Positions 33,877 to 42,905 are shown, counted from the stretch's first letter. The stretch: 53,730 bases of DNA from an uncultured Bacilli bacterium (GCA_934098295.1 CAKONV010000014.1:1-53730), one strand, 5' to 3'. Made by a program: numbers and translations. The notes: generated by a model not told the origin, from the sequence alone.

Positions 33877-34488
33877 ATGCTTTTAAAGAAAAAAGGTACT
33901 GATTTACTAATGAAAGCAGAGAGAATTATGTTATCATATGCTGAAGGTAATATTACGGTATATGATTTTTGGAAAGAATTTTGTAATAATGATTGTTTGC
34001 AAAATTTAATATATAATGATAAAAAATTACCTGTGAAAAATAAACCATTTTTATATGAAAATATTGATTTAAGATTTTTATACCATAGGTGTGAAATTTT
34101 TAGAGTTGTGAAATGTTACTTTTTAAGAAGAAATATCAAAGTGAATTTCTATAATGTGGATGAAATATTATATAGTGAATTAATTAAAATTGTGCCTGAG
34201 TATATAAATATTGATGATAATTGGTTTGTCAATAATATTTTAAATAAATGTAGTTTTAAAGTTGGAACTATTCAAAGAAAAGAATGGATAAGTGATAAAA
34301 TAAAAGAACATTATAAATATGCAGTTATTCCCCCAAAATGGCTTCAATCTTCCGAATGGCCTATTGGTGAAAAAGGACCTTTATATTTTGAAAAACAATC
34401 TAATAATCCTAATACCAATATTGATAACTTTATAGACTATTATTTTTATGATGGAAGTAAAGAAGTAATTATAAGACTATATGATTAA
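33877..34488 (+). CDS. Immunity-like protein of unknown family
   Basis: A 203-aa soluble protein. The C-terminal region (IPPKWLQSSEWPIGEKGPLY followed by FEKQSNN and an aromatic FIDYYFYDGSKE) resembles bacterial proteins of the YwqG/immunity type by eye. The ATG follows AGGAGG by normal spacing. It is the first gene after repeat R2 and has no toxin partner nearby, so it may be an orphan immunity gene. Confidence 0.5.
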   Translation: MLLKKKGTDLLMKAERIMLSYAEGNITVYDFWKEFCNNDCLQNLIYNDKKLPVKNKPFLYENIDLRFLYHRCEIFRVVKCYFLRRNIKVNFYNVDEILYSELIKIVPEYINIDDNWFVNNILNKCSFKVGTIQRKEWISDKIKEHYKYAVIPPKWLQSSEWPIGEKGPLYFEKQSNNPNTNIDNFIDYYFYDGSKEVIIRLYD

Positions 34489-34648
34489 TAATTTTATGAA
34501 GATTAATAATATATGCAATATGAGAAATCATTCTATATAGGTTTACAATAAACATTTTTAGCATAAAAAATCTATTAAATTAACTCGTTATTGTGTGTTT
34601 AACGTCTTTTTGTCAAAATATAAATTGAATATTAATGGTGAAATATAA

Positions 34649-34816
34649 ATGAAGTATAAAAGTATAAATAAAATAATTTTTAATATTTTGAATCTGTTGA
34701 ATTTAAATGTTCTAAAAGAAAAAATTGATTTAATAGTAAATGATGAGTCTAAATGCTTAACTAATGAAGAAATATTTATAAAAAGATTTTCAAATGCGTT
34801 AAAATATGTTTTTTAA
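34649..34816 (+). CDS. Small hypothetical protein (55 aa)
   Basis: An open frame from ATG 34649 (after GGTGA) to TAA 34814-34816, lysine- and asparagine-rich, with no recognised motif. It lies between the immunity-like gene and repeat R3. It may be real or the end of a decayed gene. Confidence 0.3.
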   Translation: MKYKSINKIIFNILNLLNLNVLKEKIDLIVNDESKCLTNEEIFIKRFSNALKYVF

Positions 34817-34851
34817 CTCAAAAATATATAGGAATTTATTATCGTTTATAT

Positions 34852-34907
34852 TACCTTTGGTAGTCTCAACCAACGTTGAGTGTGTAGTTTGTCTTGAAAG
34901 AAGATAG
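34852..34907 (+). repeat. 56-bp att-like repeat R3
   Basis: Identical over the core to R1 (TACCTTTGGTAGTCTCAACC ... CTTGAAAGAAGATAG). The upstream 56 bp of the long repeat are absent. From 34908 to 35150 I see nothing that looks like a gene. Confidence 0.93.
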
Positions 34908-35162
34908 AATAAAAGTCTGTCATCATGATATTTAAAGAAGTAAATTAAATGCAACTCAATTAAAAAATCGACATATACGATAATGATGTAGGAATAAAAA
35001 TTTTTTCTAATCATCTTAATAGGATTTTAACACTATAAAGAATTAATTATTTGTAATTCGCTATGATAAAGATAAATTCTTTAACCGTAGGTCCAAGCTG
35101 ATTCAGAAGAATTGAGTCAGTAAGAGAAGAAACTATTTACATTTATTTTTTTGGAGGATAAA

Positions 35163-35447
35163 ATGAATTCGATTGAAAAAAATATTGTAAAACTTTTTTT
35201 AGAAATAAATGTACCAAATGAATTTTTAAATTCACCTGATAAGATTTTGTTTGATGAATTTTTAAAGGGTAAATGCACTATATTCTTAAAAAGTTCTAAA
35301 ATTGATAATGATACATTTTTAAAAATAGTATCTCTCAAGAATCAATTAACTAAAGATATTAATTATCGAAATAATGAGAATGTAATTTATTTTGATTTTA
35401 TGAGATTAGTAATTTCTATTATGAAAAAATTTATAAAGATAAATTAA
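35163..35447 (+). CDS. Small immunity-like paralogue 1
   Basis: A 94-aa acidic protein (MNSIEKNIVKLFLEINVPNE at the start) starting at ATG 35163 after GGAGG; the TTG at 35151 in the same frame is not needed. It resembles the next gene along its length, and both are followed by a similar intergenic repeat, so the pair arose by tandem duplication. Function unknown; arrays of small, diverged proteins in RHS islands are often immunity genes. Confidence 0.5.
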   Translation: MNSIEKNIVKLFLEINVPNEFLNSPDKILFDEFLKGKCTIFLKSSKIDNDTFLKIVSLKNQLTKDINYRNNENVIYFDFMRLVISIMKKFIKIN

Positions 35448-35449
35448 CA

Positions 35450-35497
35450 GTAACTTGCATAAGTGTAATTGTCTTGATGATAGATATTTGCACTCTT
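35450..35497 (+). repeat. Degenerate intergenic repeat D1
   Basis: Shares AACTTG, TGTAATTGTCTTGATGATAG and TTTGCACT with D2 at 35845-35897. The middle resembles the core of R1-R4 (TGTAGTTTGTCTTGAAAGAA). Confidence 0.6.
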
Positions 35498-35547
35498 AAT
35501 ATTGATTAATTAGATCATTTTGGTATATTTAATAGGAGGGATTTTAG

Positions 35548-35844
35548 ATGCTAACAAATAATGAAAAAATTGTTATAAAACAATTTCAAAAAACTAGTAT
35601 ACCTTCAGTGTATAAATTGGATAATACTGATAATATATTATATATTGAACATGTTGATTTTGATTTGTGTAATATACTTTTAAAAAATAAAAAAATGAGC
35701 TTAGAATATGTTCAAAACGAATTTAAAGAGTATGCAAAGTTTTTAGAACAATTAGATATTTCAAGTTATGATAACGATGCTAAAAAGTATTTGGTGCTAT
35801 TAACAGAAGTAATTAATATATTTTTAAGAAACAATTTATTGTAA
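35548..35844 (+). CDS. Small immunity-like paralogue 2
   Basis: A 98-aa protein (MLTNNEKIVIKQFQKTSIPS at the start) that aligns with the gene at 35163 (NEKIVIKQF with IEKNIVKLF, SIP with NVP, DNILYIE with DKILFDE). ATG follows GGAGGG. Probably the duplicate of its neighbour. Function unknown. Confidence 0.5.
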   Translation: MLTNNEKIVIKQFQKTSIPSVYKLDNTDNILYIEHVDFDLCNILLKNKKMSLEYVQNEFKEYAKFLEQLDISSYDNDAKKYLVLLTEVINIFLRNNLL

Positions 35845-35897
35845 TACCAACTTGTAGAAATGTAGTTGTCTTGATGATAGATGTTTACACTTTGTTA
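35845..35897 (+). repeat. Degenerate intergenic repeat D2
   Basis: Begins ACCAACTTGTAGAAATGTAG and continues TTGTCTTGATGATAGATGTT. See D1; both follow the paired small genes. Confidence 0.6.
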
Positions 35898-35938
35898 GAA
35901 TAAAAAAGATAATTTGATGAAAGGAATTTGAAAAAGAT

Positions 35939-36226
35939 ATGCAATCATTTTCTTTAAAAAACATTACGTTTACTAAAAATGAAGTAATAATTAATAAAAA
36001 AAAGAAACAAATTAAATGTCCTATTGATAACATTAAACAAATCAATTATACCCGTATAACGTTTATTAATTTTTTGCTTGCGTATGGTTCAGATTATCCG
36101 CCTGGTTGGTTCCAAATAACATTCAAAAATTATGTTGACAAAACGTATAGTTATGGCTTTTTCGTTAAGTATTCTGATTTAAAGAAATTACCTAAAGAAT
36201 TTTTAGAAAAAGTCACAATTGATTAA
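35939..36226 (+). CDS. Small protein with a beta-rich, PH-like pattern
   Basis: A 95-aa basic protein (IINKKKKQIKCPIDNIKQIN, then aromatic-rich FINFLLAYGSDYPPGWFQIT). Alternating strands and a final helix resemble small bacterial PH-like domains, but I cannot name the family. AAAGGAA precedes the ATG. It is 32 bp from the next gene's region and appears to be part of the same run of small genes. Confidence 0.45.
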   Translation: MQSFSLKNITFTKNEVIINKKKKQIKCPIDNIKQINYTRITFINFLLAYGSDYPPGWFQITFKNYVDKTYSYGFFVKYSDLKKLPKEFLEKVTID

Positions 36227-36260
36227 ATACTTTTTATACTATGATTGAAAGGTGGTTTTA

Positions 36261-36566
36261 ATGGAAAAACAAAAAAAGAAAAAAACATTAAAATATACAA
36301 AATGTTTTAAAGTATATGAAAAAGAATTAACATGGGATTTATTTATTAAATGCTTAAATGATAATATGGAATTTTGTTTTTATTTGAACAATATAACAAT
36401 TGATATTGCATTCCATTATGAAGGTAAGAAAAAAGTGTACGAACTAAATATTTCTTCAGAAGACAAAACGACTAATTTAGTATTTGATTCAGTAGACGAA
36501 CTTATTTATTTTAAAGCATTTAATAATAAAACACTTCATGAGATTTGGGATGAATTAGAAAATTAA
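36261..36566 (+). CDS. Small immunity-like protein ending in EIWDELEN
   Basis: A 101-aa protein with a lysine-rich start and the C-terminal FDSVDELIYFKAFNNKTLHE followed by IWDELE, an ending common in small Bacillota immunity-like proteins linked to LXG/RHS toxins. The ATG at 36261 follows AAGGTGG; the track-length start at GTG 36252 overlaps that site. Ten bp later repeat R4 begins. Confidence 0.5.
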   Translation: MEKQKKKKTLKYTKCFKVYEKELTWDLFIKCLNDNMEFCFYLNNITIDIAFHYEGKKKVYELNISSEDKTTNLVFDSVDELIYFKAFNNKTLHEIWDELEN

Positions 36567-36576
36567 ATAATAAATA

Positions 36577-36632
36577 TACCTTTGGTAGTTTCAACCAACG
36601 TTGAGTGTGTAGTTTGTCTTGAAAGAAGATAG
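36577..36632 (+). repeat. 56-bp att-like repeat R4, right end of the island
   Basis: Same core with one change (TAGTTTC in place of TAGTCTC). It marks the last copy of the rlmD-type end in the window; DNA to the right is decayed. Confidence 0.93.
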
Positions 36633-36639
36633 GATTAAT

Positions 36640-37270
36640 TTGAAATTTTTCTGCTTCTAACCTTAAAAATATGGCTAAATTTTGTAGAGAATATTCCGAT
36701 ATTGAAATTGGTCAAACGCTGTCTGCCCAAATTTCATAGAGCCATAATTTGGAAATTTTAAGGATAAAATCTCAAAGACAAAGACTTTGGTATATTAATA
36801 AAACAAATGAAAATGGTTGATCAGTAAAAATTTTAGTTTATTAAATTGATACTAATCTTTATGACATCAAATTGAACAAAAGAAAATTTCTAATTTTCCT
36901 ACAAAACTTCCTAGTCCACAAAATGAATTAGTATTATAAACAATGAAAGATTATTATGTATTTAATTTTATTGAATTAAAAGAAGACGCTCTAATTAATA
37001 ATATAACAAAGGTTCTTTGTAGATTGGAAAAGAAATTAATAAATAAATTAGTATCTAATGGCAAACTTAAATTGAAAGTTGCACAAAAATATATCAATTT
37101 ATTTATCGAATAAAATAATAAAAGGAACATTATTACATATAATACTATTGATCATACTTTAGATTATTTAGGTGCTAAGGTTTTATAAGATAACACCTAA
37201 ATTGTAATTAGAAATGCAACAAAATTATTGTTAATTATATTAGGTATTTACGATAAGGATTTTTAAGTCC
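36640..37270 (+). pseudogene. Decayed coding remnants right of the island
   Basis: The 1055-bp stretch from 36567 to 37621 has no convincing gene. Short coding-like pieces can be read (EYSDIEIGQTLSAQIS near 36690, and a 56-codon frame 36943-37113 with LVSNGKLKLKVAQKYINLFI). An imperfect inverted repeat (CCTTAAAA and ATGGCT against AGCCAT and TTTTAAGG) spans about 36660-36765. No family is recognised. Confidence 0.35.
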
Positions 37271-37274
37271 TAAC

Positions 37275-37312
37275 ATCTCAATGACTCAGAAATATGATTC
37301 ATTGAGATTTTT
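37275..37312 (+). terminator. Terminator after the decayed region
   Basis: ATCTCAATGA (37275-37284) pairs perfectly with TCATTGAGAT (37299-37308), followed by T. Confidence 0.75.
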
Positions 37313-37354
37313 TAATAATTCAGTTATTTAAAAAATTAGTGTGATTTACCATCC

Positions 37355-37425
37355 TTTAAAAAATCAATCAAAAAGGTTAAAATTATACTCAAAAAGGTAA
37401 ATTTTATTACCTATTAGAGTATATT
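37355..37425. repeat. Two short repeats with AAAAAGGT
   Basis: TCAAAAAGGTTAAAATTATAC is followed directly by TCAAAAAGGTAAATTTTATT. A related CCTTTAAAAAAT lies just upstream. They resemble the short tandem units near other ATPase genes in the window (45901-45985, 53658-53730) in style, not in exact sequence. Confidence 0.4.
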
Positions 37426-37621
37426 TTAAACTTTCATTAAAATTAAATAAAAAATAATTTAATTAAAAAATATTTATTTGCTTATTGTTAGTAATAGAAT
37501 AAAAGAGGTAACCAAAATTTAGTATTATTGATGCTTTGAAAAAATGATAAGCATTTTTAATCTTATGTTTTTTGTTAGATTGTTATTAAAAAAGCACCTA
37601 CAAGAATGTAGATGCTAATGA

Positions 37622-38737
37622 TTATTTAAATTTGTATTTACCTTTACCATGACCTAAAATTGGTTCGATTAAACCCAATTCTAATAAATATAAAATTAAA
37701 TTATAAGATGTTTTATCAGAAACTGATAAAAGATTCGAAATTACATTTCTACTAATTACTTCATCTTTTAATTCATCATAAATTTTGGTTAATTTTATTT
37801 TTACATCATTTTTATGTATAGAGTTATTAATTATATCAATCGGTAAGTTTTCCGGTTGAACCGGTAAGTTTTTTACATCATTTCCTAGATTTTCATCATG
37901 TGAAGCTAACTTTTTGATGAATATTGTAAGTTTAGTTACATCAGGATTGAACTTATCATAGACTTCAGGAGTTGAATAATTTCCATCCTTAGCTGCATTA
38001 ATAATTAATGGATATCCACTTCCAGCACGTTCACCAATATTTACAAAAGAGAAGATGTTAAGAATAGTTTTATTTCTAGCTTTTGATTCGCCACCTAACA
38101 TAATTTGTTCTAATGGCATAGCAAGAATTCCTGGATTGGAAAATACTAATTTATCATGATATTGTTTAATAACTAATCCTAATTCACCATTATAATCGGC
38201 ATTAGATAAAGTGTTACATAAAGCTTCACGGATTGCTTTTTTCATTGGAGAAGAATCATCACGGAACATGCCATTCATTTTAAAAGGAACTGCTATATCT
38301 TCGGTTAACTTAAATGTAATTCGATAATAGAAATCGTATAAGTTTCCACTCCAATCACCATTAGTAGAAGTTATTCTAAATGACCACCTCATGTCATCTC
38401 CTTCTAAGTTTCGATGATCTTGATAATCTAGAAAGTAGTTAGTGTAAACATTAGTAATGTTATAGAAATTACCAAACATTAATAACCCTGCTTTTGTGGG
38501 GCGAACGACACCGTTATTATCACGTTTAGCAGCTCCAATATGAATTAAAAAATTTTCATCATCATCTTTCACAAATGGATGATCTTCTTTTACCCCTTTA
38601 AACAGCAAATGTCTTTTAAAAATTTTAAATAGAAGAAAAGATTTACCACATTTACGAATCCACGTGATTACTTTAATTAAACCATTACGTTTTCGTTCAA
38701 TTAATTTATTTAAATATAAATCTCTTTTGATTATCAT
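37622..38737 (-). CDS. Chimeric protein: AAA ATPase N-terminus joined to an AlbA_2/Schlafen-type protein
   Basis: Residues 1 to about 50 (MIIKRDLYLNKLIERK, VITWIRKCGKSFLLF, GVKEDH) are the start of a DUF4143-type AAA ATPase, whose P-loop normally reads GIRRCGKS; here the first glycine is W. From about residue 55 the protein is the C-terminal part of an AlbA_2-type ATP-binding regulator: PTKAGLLMFGNFYNI, STNGDWSGNLYDFYYRITFK, KKAIREALCNTLSNADYNGE, NIGERAGSGYPLII, and a winged-helix end. The AlbA_2 domain proper is missing. This is best read as a deletion fusion of two genes; the frame is intact but activity is doubtful. ATG 38737 is used; a TTG six bases upstream is possible. Confidence 0.7.
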   Translation of the reverse strand: MIIKRDLYLNKLIERKRNGLIKVITWIRKCGKSFLLFKIFKRHLLFKGVKEDHPFVKDDDENFLIHIGAAKRDNNGVVRPTKAGLLMFGNFYNITNVYTNYFLDYQDHRNLEGDDMRWSFRITSTNGDWSGNLYDFYYRITFKLTEDIAVPFKMNGMFRDDSSPMKKAIREALCNTLSNADYNGELGLVIKQYHDKLVFSNPGILAMPLEQIMLGGESKARNKTILNIFSFVNIGERAGSGYPLIINAAKDGNYSTPEVYDKFNPDVTKLTIFIKKLASHDENLGNDVKNLPVQPENLPIDIINNSIHKNDVKIKLTKIYDELKDEVISRNVISNLLSVSDKTSYNLILYLLELGLIEPILGHGKGKYKFK

Positions 38738-38957
38738 AGCCAACCCACTTTATAAAATTGTCACGAGTTACAAAAATATAAAATTGCAAATAAATAATAC
38801 TTTATGAAATATTAAGAATGAAAGTTATTTTAATTTGTTGATGAGTTAAAAATATTTTTTTGTGTTACATTTTTTTGTAATGGAGAGAATTTTTTAACAA
38901 AAAATTTAAAAAGTGAAATAATAAATAGTATTAGATGATATCAAAATAAAAAAAATA

Positions 38958-39848
38958 TTATAAATAAGTCTTTTTATATAAATTTACAAATTCTTCAATT
39001 ATTTTAGGGTATCTAAAGTAATTGTTGTAAATTAAGTAGTTATGTTTTTCAATGTTGCTGTTTTTAATTGGTAAAACAACAAGTTTTTTCTTTCCTACTT
39101 CATCCATACAAGCACTTTTTGGTAGTATAGAAATTCCAAAATCTTTTCTTACTAAATCCTTGATGGTCGCAATGTTGTCAACTTCTAGGATGACATTATA
39201 ATTATTTATTGAATCACCAATAGATTGAAGATAGGAATCAAATAGTTTTCTTGTTTCGGATGTATTAAGTCTTAAAATTAGTTTTTCTTTTGATAAATCT
39301 TTTAGGGTAACTTCTTTTTTAGTTGTTAAATAATGAGATGGGTTTAATACGCAGACAATTTGATCACTATCTAGAGGATAACTATTAATATAATTGTCGG
39401 TATTTTTTCTCGCTACTACCGCAAAGTCAAGTTCATAGTTTTTAATCATTTCATATAGATTTTCGGTAGTATCTGATATAATTGAAATAGATATGTTGGC
39501 ATTTTGAAGACAAAATTTACCAATAGCACTAATTAGGTTATTACTTTCCTCGGTATGAGTAATTCCTACTTTTAAGGAAATATGGGAACTATTAATGTTT
39601 TTTAGTTCCTCTTTTAGTTTATCGTCCATGGCTTTAAATTTTTTGGCATAATTGGCAATAATTTCACCTTCTTTAGTAAGGGTAATTTGCTTTTTATCAC
39701 GATTAAATATTTTTACACCATATTCACTTTCTAAGCTATTAATTTGTTGGGTAATAGCCGGTTGGGTGAAAGACAGCTTTTTAGCAGCTGCTGTAAAACT
39801 TTTTTCTTCAATGACAGTAAGAAGGGTATATAATTTTAAATCTAACAT
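38958..39848 (-). CDS. LysR family transcriptional regulator
   Basis: A 296-aa regulator with the N-terminal winged HTH (FTAAAKKLSFTQPAITQQIN, about residues 15-34) and a C-terminal periplasmic-binding-type effector domain. It is divergent from the antiporter operon, the usual LysR layout, so it probably controls that operon and itself. The start is ATG 39848, after GGTG; an upstream in-frame GTG at 39857 is less likely. The inducer is unknown. Confidence 0.9.
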   Translation of the reverse strand: MLDLKLYTLLTVIEEKSFTAAAKKLSFTQPAITQQINSLESEYGVKIFNRDKKQITLTKEGEIIANYAKKFKAMDDKLKEELKNINSSHISLKVGITHTEESNNLISAIGKFCLQNANISISIISDTTENLYEMIKNYELDFAVVARKNTDNYINSYPLDSDQIVCVLNPSHYLTTKKEVTLKDLSKEKLILRLNTSETRKLFDSYLQSIGDSINNYNVILEVDNIATIKDLVRKDFGISILPKSACMDEVGKKKLVVLPIKNSNIEKHNYLIYNNYFRYPKIIEEFVNLYKKTYL

Positions 39849-39895
39849 AATATTCACCTATAAAATTTTTTTATGATAAGATAAGTAATCATAAA

Positions 39896-39924
39896 TTGAC
39901 TTTATTAAAAAAAGATGGTATAAT
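39896..39924 (+). promoter_or_regulatory. Promoter of the antiporter operon
   Basis: TTGACT (39896-39901), 17 bases, TATAAT (39919-39924) with an extended TGG. The leader is about 108 bases. Confidence 0.8.
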
Positions 39925-39953
39925 TATATCATAATAAAATATTATTTGTACGG

Positions 39954-39971
39954 AAAATAATTAATTATTTT
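39954..39971. promoter_or_regulatory. Perfect 18-bp palindrome in the LysR/antiporter gap
   Basis: AAAATAATTAATTATTTT reads the same on both strands and lies downstream of the predicted start site. It is a candidate operator, but the region is very AT-rich. Confidence 0.4.
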
Positions 39972-40038
39972 TATAATTCATTATTTTTTTATTTTAATAA
40001 TATAATTATATGTTTAGAAAAGAGAAGGAGGATTATTA

Positions 40039-41481
40039 ATGGTAAATATTTACGAAAAATTAAATATAACATCGAATGTAGCGATGGTAATTATATCGTT
40101 AGCATTAATGCTCTTTTTAGGTTTTGCCGCAACAAGAATAACAAAAAAATTAAGGCTTCCCAATGTAACTGCTTATATTATTGTAGGAATATTACTTGGT
40201 CCTTATGTTTTTAACATGATTCCTCAAAAGATTATTGATGGAATGGATTTTTTATCAGATATTGCTTTAGCCTTTATTGCTTTTAGTACGGGAGAATTTT
40301 TTAAATTTTCGGTATTAAAGAAAAATGGTGTTAAGGTTGTTATTATTACAGTTTTAGAATCATTGCTTGCAACGCTGTTAATATTTATTGTTATGTATTG
40401 GATTTTACACTTATCATTAGCTTTTTCAATTGTTTTAGCTGCTCTTGCCGCTGCCACTGCTCCAGCCTCAACCGTTATGACAATTAGACAAACAGGTGCT
40501 AAAGGTGACTTTGTAGAAACATTATTACAAGTAGTGGCCTTAGATGATATTGTGGGCTTACTTGCTTATAGTATTGCTATATCAGTAGCTGTAGCTTCAA
40601 CTGGTCAAGGCAAGATTAGTTTTATAAGTATCGCAAAACCAATTTTTATTAATATTTTAGTACTTGTTTTAGGTGGTGTATTTGGCTTTTTATTAAAACT
40701 TTTAATGCCAAAGAAACGTTCAACCGATAATAGATTAATTATTTTAATTGCGATGATATTACTATTTTGTGGAATTTGTGCTTTAGTTGATACATCTCCA
40801 CTTCTTGGATGTATGTCAATGGCTACAATTTATATAAATATCACTGATGATGATAAATTGTTTAAACAATTAAATTATTTTAGTCCACCAATTTTACTAC
40901 TATTCTTTGTTCGTTCAGGATTAAATTTCAAATTAGATTCACTTTTCAATTCATCGGTATCAATTGGTACTGTTCCGTTAATTGTGGTAGGAATTATCTA
41001 TTTTGTTGTAAGAATAATTGGTAAATATTTTGGTGCCTTTCTTGGTTGTTTTATTGTCAAGAAGAAAAAAGAAGTTAGGAATTATTTAGGTTTAGCTTTA
41101 ATTCCCCAAGCTGGGGTAGCCATTGGTCTTGCGGCCCTCGGTGCAAGAACCCTTGGTGGTGATATGGGGGTAGATTTAAATACAATAATTCTTTCATCAA
41201 GCGTTTTATATGAATTAATCGGTCCTGCTTGTGCTAAGTTGTCATTATATTTATCAAAGTCATATTCAAATGATTTAGAAGATATTACGGAAGTAAAAGA
41301 AGAAAATGTTGATGGCAGCAAAAAGAGCGATGTTGAACTACTTGTCGAACGAATTAAAGAAATTCAGAGTAGAATTCCCGAACATGAAGTATCTGAAGAA
41401 GAACAAGCATTTACCGAGGCCGCCGAAGAATATGCAAATTACAAACGCGGCTTTGTGAGAAATCAGTTTAGGAGGAGATAA
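40039..41481 (+). CDS. Cation:proton antiporter, CPA2 family
   Basis: A 480-aa membrane protein with about twelve hydrophobic segments over residues 12-400 and conserved features of KefB/Na+/H+ exchangers (LRLPNVTAYIIVGILLGPYV near 38, ALDDIVGLLAYSIAIS near 176, and LGLALIPQAGVAIGLAALGA near 352). The C-terminal 80 residues are acidic and cytosolic with no NAD-binding TrkA domain. It should exchange Na+ or K+ for protons. First gene of an operon with MgtC, ung and a HAD phosphatase, controlled by the divergent LysR gene. Confidence 0.88.
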   Translation: MVNIYEKLNITSNVAMVIISLALMLFLGFAATRITKKLRLPNVTAYIIVGILLGPYVFNMIPQKIIDGMDFLSDIALAFIAFSTGEFFKFSVLKKNGVKVVIITVLESLLATLLIFIVMYWILHLSLAFSIVLAALAAATAPASTVMTIRQTGAKGDFVETLLQVVALDDIVGLLAYSIAISVAVASTGQGKISFISIAKPIFINILVLVLGGVFGFLLKLLMPKKRSTDNRLIILIAMILLFCGICALVDTSPLLGCMSMATIYINITDDDKLFKQLNYFSPPILLLFFVRSGLNFKLDSLFNSSVSIGTVPLIVVGIIYFVVRIIGKYFGAFLGCFIVKKKKEVRNYLGLALIPQAGVAIGLAALGARTLGGDMGVDLNTIILSSSVLYELIGPACAKLSLYLSKSYSNDLEDITEVKEENVDGSKKSDVELLVERIKEIQSRIPEHEVSEEEQAFTEAAEEYANYKRGFVRNQFRRR

Positions 41482-41483
41482 AA

Positions 41484-42203
41484 ATGATGACAAATGATGT
41501 TATAGCTAATTTATTTGGCGATTGGTCAAAAGAGATTAATATATACAGTACTTTATTAAAAATTGTTTTGGCGGTATTTCTATCAGCCATAATTGGATTT
41601 GAAAGATCTAGTAAGAGGCATGCCGCAGGTCTTAGAACCTTTATTTTAGTAACCCTTGCCTCAACGGTTGCGATGATAATTGAAATGTATGCTTTTAAAA
41701 ATAATATTGGAACGATATTAATTGTATCAGCTGCAACTATTATAGCGGTGGCAATTATTAGTTCGAATACAATTTTATATAGTTCTAGAAATCAAATAAA
41801 AGGTTTAACAACTGCTGTAGCCTTATGGGCAAGTGGCATTTTAGGATTATTAATTGGAACAGGACAATATACAATTGTACTTATTTGTTTTGCGGCTTAT
41901 TTAATAATTTTATCAGGATTTCCTAGTATTGAAATCTATTTAAAAAATAGATCAAATCATTTTGAAATCCATTTGGAGTTAAAAAATAGTGCTAATTTAC
42001 AAGATTTTATAACTACTATAAGAGACTTGGGATTAAAAGTAGATGATATTGAAAGTAATCCCGCCTATATTTCTTCTGGTTTAAGTGTTTATACAATTTC
42101 GCTTTCAATTGTTAGTAAGGAATTAAAAAAATATAAAACCCATAAAGAAATTATCGAAGCTTTAAAATCAATTGATTATATCTATCATATTGAAGAAATT
42201 TAA
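41484..42203 (+). CDS. MgtC/SapB family membrane protein
   Basis: A 239-aa protein with the MgtC family start (AVFLSAIIGFERSSKRHAAG, about residues 32-51, with the conserved GLRTF) and four to five membrane segments, followed by a cytosolic ACT-like domain (about 155-239). MgtC proteins affect Mg2+ and phosphate homeostasis and F-ATPase. The ribosome binding site GGAGGAG is formed by the last codons of the antiporter gene, two bases before this ATG, so the two genes are tightly coupled. Confidence 0.88.
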   Translation: MMTNDVIANLFGDWSKEINIYSTLLKIVLAVFLSAIIGFERSSKRHAAGLRTFILVTLASTVAMIIEMYAFKNNIGTILIVSAATIIAVAIISSNTILYSSRNQIKGLTTAVALWASGILGLLIGTGQYTIVLICFAAYLIILSGFPSIEIYLKNRSNHFEIHLELKNSANLQDFITTIRDLGLKVDDIESNPAYISSGLSVYTISLSIVSKELKKYKTHKEIIEALKSIDYIYHIEEI

Positions 42204-42218
42204 TATTAGGAGAATACA

Positions 42219-42887
42219 ATGGTTAAATTAAACAATGAATGGGATTATATTTTAAGTGATGAATTTAAAAAAGAGTATTATTTAAAGTTAAGGGAATTTT
42301 TAAAATATGAATATAGTCATTATAATATTTTTCCTTCAATGTTTGATATTTATAATGCCTTAAGATATACCGACTATGATGATGTAAAAGTAGTAATATT
42401 AGGCCAAGATCCTTATCATGAAAAAGGTCAAGCTCATGGCTTAGCTTTCTCCGTCCTAGATGGGGTTTCTTTTCCTCCATCATTACAAAATATCTTCATC
42501 GAATTACAGAACGATTTAGGTATAAAAATTCCTAAAAATGGGAATCTTATACCATGGGCTAAACAAGGTGTTTTATTATTAAACACGGTTTTAACGGTAA
42601 GAGAACATTATGCCAATAGTCATAAAGGTAAAGGATGGGAAAATCTTACAACAGAGATTATTAAGAAATTAAATGAAAGAAAAAAGCCTGTTATCTTTGT
42701 TTTATGGGGTAGAGATGCTAAAGCTAAAAAAGAATTTATAACGAATCCTATACATTATATTTTAGAAGCATCTCATCCAAGTCCTTTATCATGTAACTAT
42801 GGCTTTTTTGGTTGTAAACACTTTTCTAAAATTAATAGAATTTTAATTTCATGTTCTGAAAAACCAATTGATTGGTCACTAAACTAA
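42219..42887 (+). CDS. ung: Uracil-DNA glycosylase
   Basis: Removes uracil from DNA in base excision repair. The 222-aa family-1 enzyme has the catalytic GQDPYH (about residues 62-67), the uracil-binding LLLNTVLTV and the C-terminal HPSPLS. ATG follows TAGGAG. Normal length. Third gene of the antiporter operon, 15 bp after MgtC. Confidence 0.96.
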   Translation: MVKLNNEWDYILSDEFKKEYYLKLREFLKYEYSHYNIFPSMFDIYNALRYTDYDDVKVVILGQDPYHEKGQAHGLAFSVLDGVSFPPSLQNIFIELQNDLGIKIPKNGNLIPWAKQGVLLLNTVLTVREHYANSHKGKGWENLTTEIIKKLNERKKPVIFVLWGRDAKAKKEFITNPIHYILEASHPSPLSCNYGFFGCKHFSKINRILISCSEKPIDWSLN

Positions 42888-42905
42888 TAAGTAAAGGAAT
42901 ATAAT

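Noticed and set aside
31467..36632. CRISPR array from the recurring 56-bp units
   Set aside because: The units are separated by genes of hundreds to thousands of bases and resemble the rlmD end; no cas genes are present.
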